Shown here one piece after another: positions 29,340 to 41,689 of a stretch of 64,000 nucleotides of DNA. Each line of letters begins with the position of its first letter. Within the stretch, counting starts at the first letter, position 1. The notes under the pieces were generated by a model. The model was not told the DNA's origin. It did no database searches and saw only the letters and a program-made list of their open reading frames with translations. Both the position numbers and the translations under genes were made by a program. This DNA comes from Parus major (taxonomy: Eukaryota > Chordata > Aves > Passeriformes > Paridae): contig NC_031770.1 in NCBI RefSeq assembly GCF_001522545.3, positions 24,609,193 through 24,673,192 of the forward strand, in the 5' to 3' direction.

Positions 29340-29704
29340 ACTGACAAGGCACAATCCTCCTCATCACAGTCTACAACTTCCTCATGACAGCAAGAGGAGG
29401 GGCAGGCACTGATCTCTTTGTAGTGACCAGCGACAGGACCCAAGGGGATAGCCTGAAGCTCTGTAAGATGAGGTTTAGGTTGGATATTAGAAAATATCCA
29501 ACCTCTGGCTTTACCCAGAGGGTGGCTGGGCGCTGGAGTAGACCCCAGGGAAGTGCTCACAGCACCAAGACTGACAGAGTTCAAGAAGTGTTTGGACAAT
29601 GCTCTCATGCACATGGAGTGATTCTTGGGATGTCTTGTGAAGGGCCAGAAGTTTGACCCAATGACCCTTGTGGGTCCCTTCCAACTCAGCATATTCTGTG
29701 ATTC
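29340..29704 (+). mobile_element. CR1 LINE, 3'-end fragment
   Basis: This is a 5'-truncated copy of the 3' end of a CR1 non-LTR retrotransposon. Recognisable landmarks in order are a block ending TTTAGGTTGGATATTAG (about 29471-29490), a block around 'GAGTTCAAGAAGTGTTTGG' (about 29577), and the characteristic ending TGGGTCCCTTCCAACTCAGC (about 29670) followed by a single decayed tail unit TATTCTGTGATT (29692-29703). It encodes nothing functional; the 90-codon plus-strand frame inside it is incidental. An A-rich tract (about 29261-29308) lies just upstream. The 5' boundary is uncertain by some tens of bases. Divergence from the landmarks suggests an old copy. Subfamily was not determined. Confidence 0.85.
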
Positions 29705-29706
29705 CC

Positions 29707-32700
29707 TTTTTTTAGCATTATTATTCTCTTTTGTCTCAAGCTACCTTACAACACAATGTCACAGGATTTGTCTTTACCTTCCTGCTCCAAGGCCTTAGTC
29801 CACACTTTTCTCTCTCAAAGTGATGTCTCCATAAAACACTTTTACTGTTGGTTTTCCTGTCCTACTCTCCACACAAGTTCTCCCATTTTTTCCAAATGCT
29901 AATATACAAACTATAGAAACAGTGTTGAACCCAGTATAGTTCTTTTTGCTGAATATTAATCCTTGTAAAAAGCAAAATTACACTTTAGTTTCAAAACTTT
30001 TATATGGATTCATATGTTATGAGTCTCCACAAAACTTGGGAATATTCACTGAAAGCTGGTACAAAGGTCTGAACAAATTAATATTTGGTATTACCTGAAG
30101 CAAATTAATTTGAAATTTTACACTGGATAATGTAGCTTTTCCCCACATATCATCTATTTCATCTACTTAATTAGCTTCAGTGAGCTAAATTTTTGGTGGA
30201 CTTCAATTTTTTGTTTCTTTATATGAATTACATTAAATAGCATGATTTAATATACCTTGCTGTCTTGTTTGTACTTCATTTTATTTCCCATGCCACATCT
30301 TTTTAATCAAAGAAGTTGTGCCCGTTTTGCTTCACAGATGAGAGCGTAAAATTTTCCAAACAATCATTTCCTTAGAAAAACTGTGTGCCCTAGCCCTAAT
30401 TTGAGGGGCACAGGTGTAGATGCTGTAAGGGGCAGCACCAGGAGATGCTGTGGCAGTGCAGAGCTCTGTTAGAGCAGGTGCAAGGTGAGGCTTGGACTCA
30501 ACAGTTCAGTGTTTTGTCAAATGCTGTTAGGATTCACAGCTGTGTTTTGACCAGCTCCCATAGCCTCATGCCTACATGAGAGCCCTTCTCAGGCACAGCT
30601 TCCACTGAACCCCCAAAGCAGTGCAAAGCCTTCAGTAATGCACACTTGGCAAAGCTAATGCAAAACAGCCTTTATGAGCTCCAAAGATGTGAGTCAGAGC
30701 TCACCTTCTGCAGACTCTTTTCCCTCCCTTCACATCAGAAACATTTCCATTAGCCTAATGGTGAAAGGCATCTTCTAAAGCAAAATACGTTCAGATTTTA
30801 CATTATATCTGTAAGGACTGTTCTGCCCAAACATTAGAAACCCAGAAAGAATTGTTTTGAAAGTTGTTAGCAGAAGAAATTTTAAATTAATGAGCAATTA
30901 AAAATGCATGTGATTACTGGTCTGTGTTTTCAAAAAACGTATGTGCATATCTATAGTAAAACAATAGGGAGGCATGACTGAGAATTAGCATTTAATCGTA
31001 GAAACTTCGAAAAATAGTTCAGTCATTGTTTTGAAGGTCCCAATCCTTTCCAGAGTTGACAGCTCTGAGGGTAAAGCCACTTAGCCTTGTTTAATGCAGG
31101 AATGAAATAAGTGGGCAAGCAGCTGGGGAAGCACTGCACAAGACAGCCTGAGCAAAGATACACATCTTCTGGGAGCAGCTAGCTATTATTTTCCTCTTAA
31201 GCCAGTTTCCCCTCAAAGCTGTGAGTAAAGGAAACAAAAAGTTGGGTATACTTAAGACTTTTTAAACATAACTAGGCTTCTTCATTTTTCATGTCTTTCA
31301 TTTGCTGGGGCTTTGCAATTTGCCTTCAACCTCCCCGCTGTGAAGTCCTCAGTCAAGTCAAACCTGTTTGCCCTTTGTGTGTGTGTGAATGCCCTTAGAC
31401 CCAAACTCAGCCAACAGTTTAGAGTAAACAGACCTACCCAGGGAGGAGATGGAATTTGAACTGCAAATCATGTGTGTCCCAAACAATTACTCCCTCTCCA
31501 GGTGAGGGAATGCAGCAACATTTCTGGTGTCCAAGCAAATTTCTCCGCAGCAGTTTGCAAGACAGGAGATTGGTCTTTTTTCATCACAGGCAGGGCAGTG
31601 CCTTAGAGAGACTCATCAACAAAAAAAACCTGCTTAGCTAACTAGTCTGCTCCTTATGCTTACCTACTGCTGATTTGATGAGCTAATATTTTAAGAACAG
31701 TGGGTTCATCTCAGAACCACCCTCTTACCTCAGTGGTTATGTCTAAATTGTTTAGCCGAGTATCTTACGTAAGACTTGCATAAGCGATGCATTCTGCTTC
31801 TGGTAAATTTGGTTGCTCTAGCTAATGAGGAGTACCACAGTGCGAACTTCCCAAACTGCAGAGCTTGTGCAGAGCTTGCAGAGATTGACCAAAACTGCAC
31901 TGTTTGACACAGTGTTCATCCTGTGACTGACCTTTCAAAGAAGATTAAACCTAGGCAAACTATTGAAAAGCTTGAGCAAGCTGAGACCTGACAACAAAGG
32001 CAAACACAAGCACAAAGGAATCACAAAGAGAAAAGGATTGGACTAAATAAGGAAGATTGATAATCTCTCTTCATCTGAAACATCAGAGACCAGTCACAGA
32101 CGTGAACATGGAGGGGTATTGATACGGAGCATCAAAATCTGCCCCCCTCCACCTACTCCTCTCTCCACCACTGGTTTAGGGATGCTCAGGACCTGCAAAC
32201 TCACCTGCTACATATGCATGTCCTAATTACACTGGATAGTCCACTCATCTCTTGACCACATTATTTAAAATGTAAATGATAGGTCTTAGATAAAGGCTAC
32301 CCATTTGTGAAAAGAGCCTGTCCCATGCAAGACCTGCACATCCTGCTCCCCACAGGAAAACATCTCTCTTCTACATTGACTGAGAAGATTTCTCTGAAGT
32401 CAGGTCAGGGTGGTGGAGGCAAGGATAAGCTACATAATTGGATTGGAAGGGTATCAATTCCAGGCTGTAAACTGGAAGAGAACTAACTTCAGAGAGCTCC
32501 ATTAAAAACCCTAGGTACTAATCATTATTTCATTTTTTATGACTCTTTGCCCAAAGCCCAAGTATTTAGGCATTGTATGTAGAGAAATGCAAGAAGATAG
32601 CTTGCACAGAATACATAGGCTACACTCCTCTTATCCTCAAGTCAGAAACCAATGATACTTTGACTATCACAAAGAAAACATGCATGACCTTCTTTACGCA

Positions 32701-34070
32701 GAGAGTATGTATAGTGTTACTTAAAACTTATACTAAATCTTGAAGAAAGGTGGCCATTGGGACTAAAAAAAAATAAAATAAAAAAGCAACCCATGAAACT
32801 CACAATGGTTGAGAAATACACTAATGAAGGCGGATGGTGCAACCATTTGCCTCCCTTGTCATTATGAGGCAGCTGTTATTACGTGATCACATACTGCCTA
32901 GACTCCTGCCTCATTCAGTGCATAATTGTAATGAAAAGGAAGGTAAAGGTTTTAACGTGAAATGTCTTGGAAGCTTGATGAAGGAGTCACCTAAGCTTTG
33001 CTTATAAGACACATAGCACAGTCTACACAGAAACACAGTCAAAGCTAAAAAGCATGTCTTAAGCACCAAGTATTTTACTTGATGTGACCAGCCTGGTTAT
33101 ATAACAGGGGGCCAACCTGGGAGAGGCACGAACTTGGGATCTCGATTTGCTTGTTGTTGGCAGGTGCTACGTTGTGCTGTGACCTGTTCCAACCACACCT
33201 ATAATCACACAAGGAGCAACAGGTAACTCCTGAGATTGCTTTTTATCTTTAATCGCTTCCTGTTCACACTTCATTCTGCCAACACCTCCTGTCAGGATTA
33301 TTGCTCTTTATTTCCCATGAATATCTAAGAATATCATTCATCCCAGCAATAAAGTTTTCCACACAGTGAGGCATACTTCAGAAGTGGCCTACAGTATTTC
33401 CTAAAAGGTTACTTGACTGACTTGTTGGTTGGGAAAGTAAACAGGAAAACCTACATTGTCTGTCATAAAAAGCAACAGTATTAGGCAGGCGGAGATCACT
33501 GAAGCAGTTCCTCCAGTGTAGTTTTCTAGAAATTAAAGTTTTGTACAGAGATTAACTCATCTACCTGTGGCACTACTACAAGACTGATCTTGAAACCCAT
33601 ACTCAGGTGGACTTGTTTCTTCTTACAAATACTTGGATGAGACACAGTTACAGATTCTAGATAAACTGCATCTGTCACTTACTGCTCAGACACAAGATTT
33701 CTAACAGATGATGGTTTTATTTAGTTTATGATCTTAACTGCACAGTACAACAACTGAGTCATACCACAGCTTCTTAGACCATATCTCTGTCCCCCACCTA
33801 CACATAATGATACCTAAGTGGTCAGCCTAATTGCTTTCAAGACAGTCCTGAAGAGTCCAGTAATTAACTTCTCTCTCGGGAGGCCCTGCAAGTGTCGGCA
33901 GCAAGAAGTACCATCACCCTTGCTACATCCCACCACACAACCAACTCAACAGATGGACATCACTAACCTTCAGGAAATGTTCGACAAATACTTTAAAATA
34001 CCAGAATCTGTTTGGGAGGTCACATGCAAAGTTATATCAGGGTATTTATAGATCTGAAAACAGCCCCTTT
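29707..34070. other. non-coding sequence, nothing recognised
   Basis: Unique AT-rich sequence with short unrecognised open frames. The stretch at about 31740-31840 has several CpGs and low repeat content, and could be a constrained element. That is only a guess from composition. Confidence 0.5.
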
Positions 34071-34079
34071 TTTATCAAA

Positions 34080-34420
34080 GAGAAAGGTAGTATTAGAGAG
34101 AGAAAAATAGGCAAATGAGGGCATACTAAATGAAATCATCAGAAAGTTACCCTGAAACAAAGGGGAAAAGGACTGTTTCTTGCGCTAGTTAATATTCAGC
34201 TGTGGAGTGCATTGCCACAGGATACTGCAAATCTCAGCACTGAAAGGAGTCCAAAAGCAGCTGCACCAAGCCACTTGAGATCCATCAAGGACTACTAAGC
34301 TCAAAGATATCAACTTCAGCTCCAGAATGCAACACACTATTGAAAACTGGGCGAGTTTCACTATAAGGAGCACCTTTAAGTCTGTCCTCTTTTAGTTCAT
34401 TACTGAGCACTGTCAAAGGC
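34080..34420 (+). mobile_element. probable ancient CR1-like relic
   Basis: The stretch around 34195-34230 (CAGCTGTGGAGTGCATTGCC followed by ACAGGATACTGC) and the following words 'ATCAAGGACTACTAAGC' (about 34283) resemble the conserved 3' portion of old amniote CR1 elements. A later AGCACTGTCAAAGGCAGGA block (about 34407) fits the same family's tail region. No terminal repeat tail remains and similarity is diffuse, so the borders and the call itself are tentative. Confidence 0.5.
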
Positions 34421-37400
34421 AGGAGAGCAGGAGGTAATATTATCATGGTGACCATTAAGCAAGGGTTGCCAAGTTAAGCTTGTCTTCTTCATAGACTCCT
34501 GTCTCCACTGGACCAGACACAAATGTGATAACCTCAGCCCTGGTGAAGGACTGACAACAAATAGCATCGAAATGACTGACGCTGGACATGCTAGAGCCTG
34601 TAAGGGTCAGTATTCAGCCCCTGTTCAACATCTCTGCAAGTTCCATAGAGTCTGGCCAGTAAGAATTATTCTACATCTTCCATTTCACACACTCTTGCTC
34701 TTATTCTCTTTCTCAAGCCACAATTTTGCCTTTGACCAGGCTCATCTTCTCCCTAGGATAACAGAAGTAACACTTCACCCTCACAGCAGTTATGGGCACT
34801 TTCCAGTGTTGCTTTTATCTTCTTCTGTTAAAAATGTCCCACTTTATAATTAACATAAGCTGGAGTAGTTTTGACTGCTGTGTGGATCTTCCCCTACTGC
34901 CGTTATACAGTTTCATAACTAAGAACTTCTCTGCCTGAGTCAACTTAAAACTACTGAAAATGTCAACTATTTCAAAATTAACTATTGCCAGAAATAGTCA
35001 CATCGCTTTCAGACAATCTTACTTTTGGCAGACATCTCTTGAATGCAGAAACTGCAGAATTTTTAAGTCTCCACCTATACTTCATCCTCATTAGTATTCA
35101 ATAATACTGGTTATTGCATAACTCAATAATGAGTTGCAATTATACCTTTAAGAGGCTTTCAAAGGGCCAGTTCTCCCCCGGTGTGTAAACTCTTAATTTG
35201 TGTATACACTGGCTACATTCTGCCTTATCTCTTGCAAAAATGTACTTTTCATTTACTCTCAATGACTCCACCTTCTTCCACTTTCTGATGGGATCAGCAT
35301 TCCATGTGGTCAAGAAATAAGGAGAGCTACATGAAGGATCAAAAGAAAGTCCTGTACTTCTAGATGGACCTATTTGACACAGTCCTCAGGAACTTTCACA
35401 CTCCTCACTATACAATATAATATCTTATTCTGTGCTTGGTACTCCTGATTCTCCTGCCTATAAATTATGGCAACTTCCCCTGTTGCTAAGAAACCTAGCA
35501 TGCTCAACACCTCCTTCTTATGAAAAATCTTAGACAGTAGTCGGGAGGCAACTTCATGGTTTTGAGTAAAACAATATTGATTTTTATGAGTCTAACCACA
35601 AAATATAAATAGCACATTGCCTATTTACCCTTATTTTATGAGTGGCACATTAGGATTCTCTTTATCACTATGCCATGAATGAATGAAAGATAGAAAAAGT
35701 TTGCCATATATAAACCATTCATCTAACTGTGGAGCTCTTGCACATGATTACTTTATGCAGAGGAAAGAGATGTGAGAATTTGCTACTGCTTGGAGAAGGA
35801 ACAGAAAAATTATGACCAGCAACTTTAGAAAAGCATCTCTCGTTAATGACCAAGTGGTGGCTCTTCTAAATTGCTATCAGAGCACACATCTATTTGCAGA
35901 GTACAGAGAACAAGGATGAATTGGAGTACACCAAACACTTATTCTTTAACTGAATTCAGGCAGCCAATTCTAAACTGTAACATTTTTTCTTAAACTTCCC
36001 TTTAGGAAGGATTTTACAAAATGGTGGGATCTCAGTCCACAGACAGGATCCTTATCTAACACCTTATCCTGTAAGATATCAATGCAGATTTTTAAAGATT
36101 GCAGGTAACTGAAACTGTAAGAAAAAATACTGTCAGCAACAATTTTGTCAACTTTTGCCTGGCTGGTTGGTTCAATATTTTTGTAGACATATTTGACCTC
36201 CACAGTGTGCTTCCTACCTTGTCTCATGCAATAAAAATTTGAAAACCCAGAATGTTTAATGGTTTGTTTCAACTGACGTCACCAAGATATACAAACACCT
36301 CTTTAAAACAGTGCCCTGAGAACAGAACAAAAGTCAATCCCTTCCATGTGAAAACTCACTTCTTTAGATCTTTCTTTTAGGCAGCAGACTTCTTGTATTC
36401 TCTTCCTGCAATAAGCAGAAGGACACAACTCAACCTAGAGGCAATGTTTCCAAGCATGTTTCCTTTAATTTTGGATTAATCTTTAGAGCAAGTTTTTATA
36501 TGCTCTGGAAAATGTATGCTGCTATAACCTTGCAGCTGATGCTGGCTGTAGCAGCTTTGTCTGAATCCAGTCCAGTGTAGGTCACCAAGAGTCAGTGTTG
36601 GAACAAGCACTTCTTCGCTCTTAGAATTGCATCATCACATCAGTTCCCAGCAGTATCTTATCACTGATCATCTGGGGACAGAGATTTTTGTTAATTTGCC
36701 AGATAGACCTTAATAGAGCAAAAACTTTCTGGAAAACCTGAAGGAAAGAAAAGCTATGTGTGGTCTCCTTGTTCATTTTTAGTTTTACTGAAAAGTAAAG
36801 CAATCGGTTTTAGCTTTGCAGGAAGATCCTCAGGGTTATCCACAAAACCAGAGAATCTCAAGCAAGTAAAGGTCTAAAATAAAACAAAAACCAAACAAAT
36901 GCATTGTTTTCTCTTGCTTCTAACACAATACATCCCACTAAGCCCCTAAACCCAATACTGAATGTATTTCATTGTGATTATGCTGAACACAAGATTACCG
37001 CAGCCAGAAAATGTCTTGGACTTGAATCAACAATTGTTTTCCATTTTGAAAACTTCACAATGAACATGGCTGGAGACTTGGCTTCCACTCCCTGAATGAA
37101 ATCCAGCATCACCTCTGGGTCCCAAGAGTCCTAAAACTGAAGTGACCCAGATGTTGCAAAGGTCAATGCAACCAAGAACCACCACTGAATTTACTATTTT
37201 TGCTATCATAATATCTTTAGTCCAGAGCCAGAACCCCTACTGCACTAAGGAATGTGCAAGTCATCTTAAAAAAGTAGTCCTTGCACCAAAGACCCTACAG
37301 TACAAGTTTTAGCCCTATCAACTATGCAGAACAAGTAAGGGGGCAGAAGGGACCTGGTAACCCAAACACAAGCACATATTGGCATAATAAGCATTAGTCA

Positions 37401-39761
37401 TGGCTTACCACCAACTAATCACAAAAAAAAAATATTTTCTAGTAACAGTTCTCACTTTTACCAGCAAGAGACCAAACAGAGCTTGGTAGGTTTTTTTGTG
37501 CTTTTTTTAACCTCTCTTCACTCTCAATACAGAAGCACCTACAGAGAGAAAACCATTCTCTTTTATACTAGCACCATGACATTTTACTGTATCTTGTGCA
37601 CTGGGCAGGAGGAGGAGAGGTAAACAACGGCAAGTCAATCAATTAGATGCAGATTGGCCTTTCTTTTCATAGTGAAAGGGTTTTATCTTTCCCCATAAGA
37701 GTGAGAAGATTCCAAAAGTTGTTCTTATAAAGAGGTGTTAACGAGGTCTTTTATGTAAAAGCTGAGGGCAAACCTACAGGTCTCAAAAGCACACTAATTT
37801 TTCCTCTTGCATGCTTTGTTCTGAGCCTGCTGCTCTAAGTGCATTCACCAGACCAGCTTTTATTAATAAGATTTAGTACTCTGTACAATAGTTCAGAAAG
37901 AGTCAGTGATCTTCTATGTGCTGTTTATTATTTTACTAAATTTAAAGAGAGCTTGGCTTATATGCTTACGCTCCCAATGCTCTTGCTGGATTGGAAAGGC
38001 AAGCCACCGATGATGGTATAAGGAGCAGTTTGGATCCAAAATGGGACTTTGAACACATCCTGAGGACTCTTCTCCTGATGGGACAAGATCATAGGAGACA
38101 AACTTTGCTCAGCCAAGGTATACCTCATGTTAGCTGGAGGCACTGTAGCTATGTGATTCAGTCCACCACTTTTGTTTCCACCTCAGGCTGGGAACTGCTG
38201 AAAGGGGTTGTCCTCTAGCTCCTCCAGCACAGGTTAAGACCTCTGGAGTTCCTGGATCCTGAAGTAGACTTCAAAAATGCAGAAGGGGAGACTGGATTCA
38301 CCTTGAAAAGCCATGTTACTATAACAGACAAGCCTCTATCCTCTATTAAATTAGAGGGGTCTTCTAATTATTAAATTATATAGGGCCTTCTCCATTTCTC
38401 CCTTAGCTGAGAAATGCTAGGTGAGCCAAACAAAGTAAGTGAATTCATGTCCTTTAAAAGCACACCATCCAAGCAGACATGAATCCTTTTCCATTCAAAG
38501 CAATGCACTGTTTGTGAGTTAACTATATATTCCACCATGGTCACAGTGCAAGAAAAAAATTGATTCTGTTTTTGACATGATACTATAATTCTCTTGGCTT
38601 CCTCACTATAGTGGGTTCAGAGTAAAGTCCCCGTTTGTCCTGGCCTCACAGTTCCCAACAAATGAGTCCTAGGATGACAGAACACCATTTCACTGAACTA
38701 ACTGTTTTTGGCTTTCTTCTCCTTTCTCCCCTGTAACACAGGGCCTTTTATCTTGGGCTGTCTCCTCCTGGGCATTCCTCCAGCTAGCCTTAGTGCCTGC
38801 TGCACATGAGCACTGTCTATGCAATATCAGCATTGCTTTAAAAGTGTACCAAATGCAGGAAAACTGCTCCTTTCTCTCCCTCCCACCCCTTTTTTTTAAT
38901 AAGAATTTTTCCATGTGGTTAGAGAAATAACATCTGGAATTACTGAAGGCTGCCAAAATGAGAGAATGAAAACAATGAGTTGAGTCACACTTGAACCTGC
39001 CAACTTCATACAATTCAGACCTTCTTGAGGCAGTTTGAAAAGGAAAAAAAAAAAAGGAAAATGCTTTAGTTTGCCTTTTACAATGCAATATTTTTTTAAT
39101 CTGCTGATGTCAGTTACAGAGTTGTCCCAGTCATAGCACCCCAGTGTAGGCATTCATCCTTGGACCACTCTGATATCACAATATTTCTGTATTTCATCTA
39201 TACATATGCAACACCAGATCAAAGTTTCTTTTACTATGCAGAGACCCACTGAGCTAGTGGAATCTCACCCGAGAAGAGATGTTGAGCCTCATTGGACATT
39301 TTTACTACCTCCCACAATGTAGTGCAGAGAATTTGAAATTGTCCTAAAAGTCTCTTCATTTTTCACATTTATGAACAGTACTGGTATGCTCTGGTACACT
39401 TCAAAATGGTTGCATACTGTTCCAATGTAGTCTCTGTAAAAGATCAGATTCTGTATGATGCCTTAACCCTTATTAAGGACATTGTATTTCTCTGTCTAGT
39501 CTAGGAAAGACCTTCAAGTGCTTCCATATCTAAATTTTTCACCTCTTTTCACTTCAAGCAGTTATGCTGTGCCAGCACACGGGCCCACCAAAGCTGCATT
39601 GCCAGGACCCATAGAATGGAAAGTTAAACTGTTAAATGAAACAGGAAACTCAGTTGATACAAGACACCAGCAAAATATTCTGTGAAAAAATCACAAATAT
39701 GAATCAAGCCAGGCAGCCTGAGTTGTCTTCTGTGGAATTTAAATGCAAATACGTGCCAAAC
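34421..39761. other. non-coding sequence, nothing recognised
   Basis: Unique sequence with short open frames and no recognisable gene, up to the border of the endogenous retrovirus. A small AT-rich repeat of the word ATTAAATTA occurs at about 38344-38376. Confidence 0.5.
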
Positions 39762-39962
39762 TGTCTTGGGTTACAATGCAAGATGTAACCAAAAGTATGT
39801 ATTCTATTACTATCTGTTGAAACCAGGTGAGGCAGTTTTCTTCATCTTTTTTATGACCCTCATAACTGGGGGATATGTACTGGGGGGGTTGGTTTACATT
39901 TTTCCATTTCAAGGGAGGTTTCTGCCTTCCTTAGCAGACACTTGTCTTTTCAAACCAAGACA
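39762..39962 (+). repeat. 5' LTR of the ERVL-like provirus
   Basis: The 201-bp unit starts TGTCTTGG and ends CCAAGACA, an 8-bp perfect terminal inverted repeat with TG...CA ends. Its last 75 bp or so (from GGTTTACATTTTTCC at about 39891) match the provirus's 3' end at about 43618-43690 with a few substitutions, which defines the pair. The middle portion (about 39780-39885) has no clear match in the 3' copy, and no AATAAA is seen. It is short for an ERVL LTR and may be internally deleted or a different subtype. Confidence 0.82.
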
Positions 39963-39967
39963 GATTT

Positions 39968-39985
39968 TGGCACCCAATGCATGGC
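39968..39985 (+). promoter_or_regulatory. primer-binding-site-like sequence
   Basis: TGGCACCCAATGCATGGC starts five bases after the 5' LTR. It begins with the TGG expected opposite a tRNA CCA end and resembles the lysine-tRNA type of site at about 13 of 18 positions; two of the differences are CpG-type transitions. Position and start are convincing. The tRNA identity is an inference. Confidence 0.55.
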
Positions 39986-40329
39986 ACAAGGGCATCAAGA
40001 GAAAAAGGGTGAAAAAAGGAATAACAGTTCTTGAGTAACCTAATTTTTTGTATAAGAACCTCGTTAGATGACATCATGTAGTCTAGCTTACCCAAGGTTC
40101 AGGTAGCACGTGGCCATATTTCTCCCATTTGCAGGCCCTTGTCTAAACATGGGTCCTATAACTAAGGCTACTGTGGCTGTTATTCAGTTTGTTTTGTGGG
40201 TTAAAAAGGTGAGAAATTCATAGACTTTTACCTTCCTCTGGAAGGCAGGCACATGGATTCAGAGCTATCACACACTTACGGGATGGTTTTGAAGTTACTT
40301 TAATAATGGTACCTACCAGGAGAAAATGA

Positions 40330-40542
40330 TGCCCAGGGGAAATTTTCCCCCAACCCTCCACCCATCTCTTTAGGTCTACCTCATCAATCTTTGAAGGCTT
40401 CAAATCATCTCTAAATGCTAATGATATCATACAGTGGCTGGTGGTGCTGATAGGCCTGCTCTATTTAACACGCAAAGATAAGGGGAAATTAACTTGGATA
40501 ACCATGCCGCCCCACCCTTGGACACCTACCCCAGAAAATTAG
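40330..40542 (+). pseudogene. small leader frame with a membrane-like segment
   Basis: A 70-codon stretch upstream of gag is open from after TGA (40327-40329) to TAG (40540-40542). Near its middle (about 40426-40467) it encodes a hydrophobic run, IIQWLVVLIGLLYL, followed by a basic TRKDKGK stretch, as in a single membrane anchor with a cytoplasmic positive flank. The stop lies one base before the gag ATG (TAG-G-ATG), in a different frame from gag. The only in-frame ATG is late (40504), so as it stands this is probably a remnant or part of a longer, broken leader reading frame. Its function is unknown. It could be a signal-like or accessory segment of the family, or chance. Confidence 0.45.
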
Positions 40543-40903
40543 GATGCTGCCCCAGAACGTGACCCTGGCCCCACAGCCCACCTCAGAGTGGGTGGGGGTT
40601 CTGGTGAAGGAGATACATGAGATGGGCCAGATGCTGAAGGAGTGCATTTTCTCAGCTGTTGGGAAACCCTCCCCCTGCCTTAAAGAGGGAGAGTCTGATG
40701 GTGCTGCAGTGGAACCCACAGACGTTACAACCGTCCAGGTTCCAGCTGAACCACAAGGGCAGTCACAGCCAGCAGCTGTTGCCCCTGTGGAAACCAGGAA
40801 GTCTAAGGTTAAATCACAGTACCCTGTTGATAAGGATAAGAAAGGAGGGCCCTCATAACCCACAGGGGAGCCAGAAGTTGAAATCATTACTGAGTCCCTG
40901 ACA

Positions 40904-40909
40904 TATGAC
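40904..40909. repeat. target-site duplication, left copy
   Basis: TATGAC here is identical to 41684-41689. The two copies flank the 774-bp TG...CA insertion, and 6 bp is the length typical of ERVK-type integration. Confidence 0.85.
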
Positions 40910-41683
40910 TGACTCGATCTTCTTGAGTGTGGCCCAGCTAGCTCAGTGATGAGGTTTTTCTTCACTCAAGTTTCGAGCCAGCGTATGTTTGTGGGGTTCA
41001 CTGATTTTCTTCAAGTATCCAAGTCTATAGAGCGAGTAAAGAAATCAGGGGGGACTCTCTCTCTGGTTTGCATTCCACAGTTTATTTCTGTGAAGGGGAA
41101 TCCAAAGGATGAGAGACCAAGGATTTGGGGTCTCGCGGGTCTCTTTTAACAGGGTTTCTCGGAGGGAGGGAGCATCAGAGAAAGAACCAATTATTTTTCT
41201 CAGTTAGTACATCTTACAAACTTTCTACAAATCAAGGTTACACACACCAAGATAAGAAATAACAGACACCAACTTCTTCAAATCCCCACAAAGGTGTAGG
41301 AGTATTCTTCACAGAGGGGCAGAGGGGGAGAGAGAGGGGGGGCTTGGTTTCCTGGCAACACAGGGGGGAAAGAAAGGGAAGAGAAGGTAAGCATGCCCTC
41401 TCAGCTTCCATAGCTCAGAGGCATTCTGGGACAGGAAAAACAGAGTAACAAACTTCCGTGTTGGAAAGAAGGGTTTCCTGGGCTAAAGAAACTTCAAGCA
41501 GCTGGAAATGCCAGCAGGGTCCTCTCTTTTCTCTATCCGGCCTCTCGTCGTGGGGCTGAGGAGAGAAGCTTTAGTAACCACGGTAACTTGACGCCAGGTA
41601 AACAATTAGGAGAAAGAGAAGCTGGGGGGGAAATCACAACTAAAAGATGGGAAAAAATACATTTCAAGCTATCAACTACAACA
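40910..41683 (-). mobile_element. solo LTR (ERVK-type) nested in gag, antisense
   Basis: The 774-bp segment starts TG and ends CA and is flanked by perfect 6-bp duplications TATGAC. The gag reading frame resumes in register on the far side (774+6 is a multiple of three). On the minus strand it carries a TTAAAAG box (plus-strand 41143-41149) and AATAAA (plus-strand 41081-41086) about 60 bp downstream, as expected for promoter and polyadenylation signals around an R region. U3 then lies on the 41683 side and U5 on the 40910 side. It still holds many CpGs, which suggests a fairly young insertion. No internal genes are present. It could instead be an unusual non-LTR insertion, but the combined end and duplication signature argues for an LTR. 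Confidence 0.82.
41081..41086 (-). promoter_or_regulatory. AATAAA polyadenylation signal of the nested LTR
   Basis: TTTATT on the plus strand reads AATAAA on the minus strand, the orientation inferred for the nested LTR. A TATA-like TTAAAAG lies about 60 bp upstream of it on that strand. No AATAAA was noticed on the plus strand within the insertion. Confidence 0.6.
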
Positions 41684-41689
41684 TATGAC
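41684..41689. repeat. target-site duplication, right copy
   Basis: TATGAC, identical to 40904-40909. It marks the far end of the nested LTR. Confidence 0.85.

Noticed and set aside
40489..40965. 158-codon minus-strand open frame
   Set aside because: It lies antisense to the gag remnant and runs into the nested LTR; it shows no motif. It is the shadow of GC-richer retroviral sequence.
40990..41604. Alternative borders for the nested LTR (TGTGGGG at 40990 and GGTAAACA ending at 41604)
   Set aside because: These ends also read TG...CA, but the flanking six bases do not match. The wider borders 40910-41683 have a perfect 6-bp duplication and leave gag in register.
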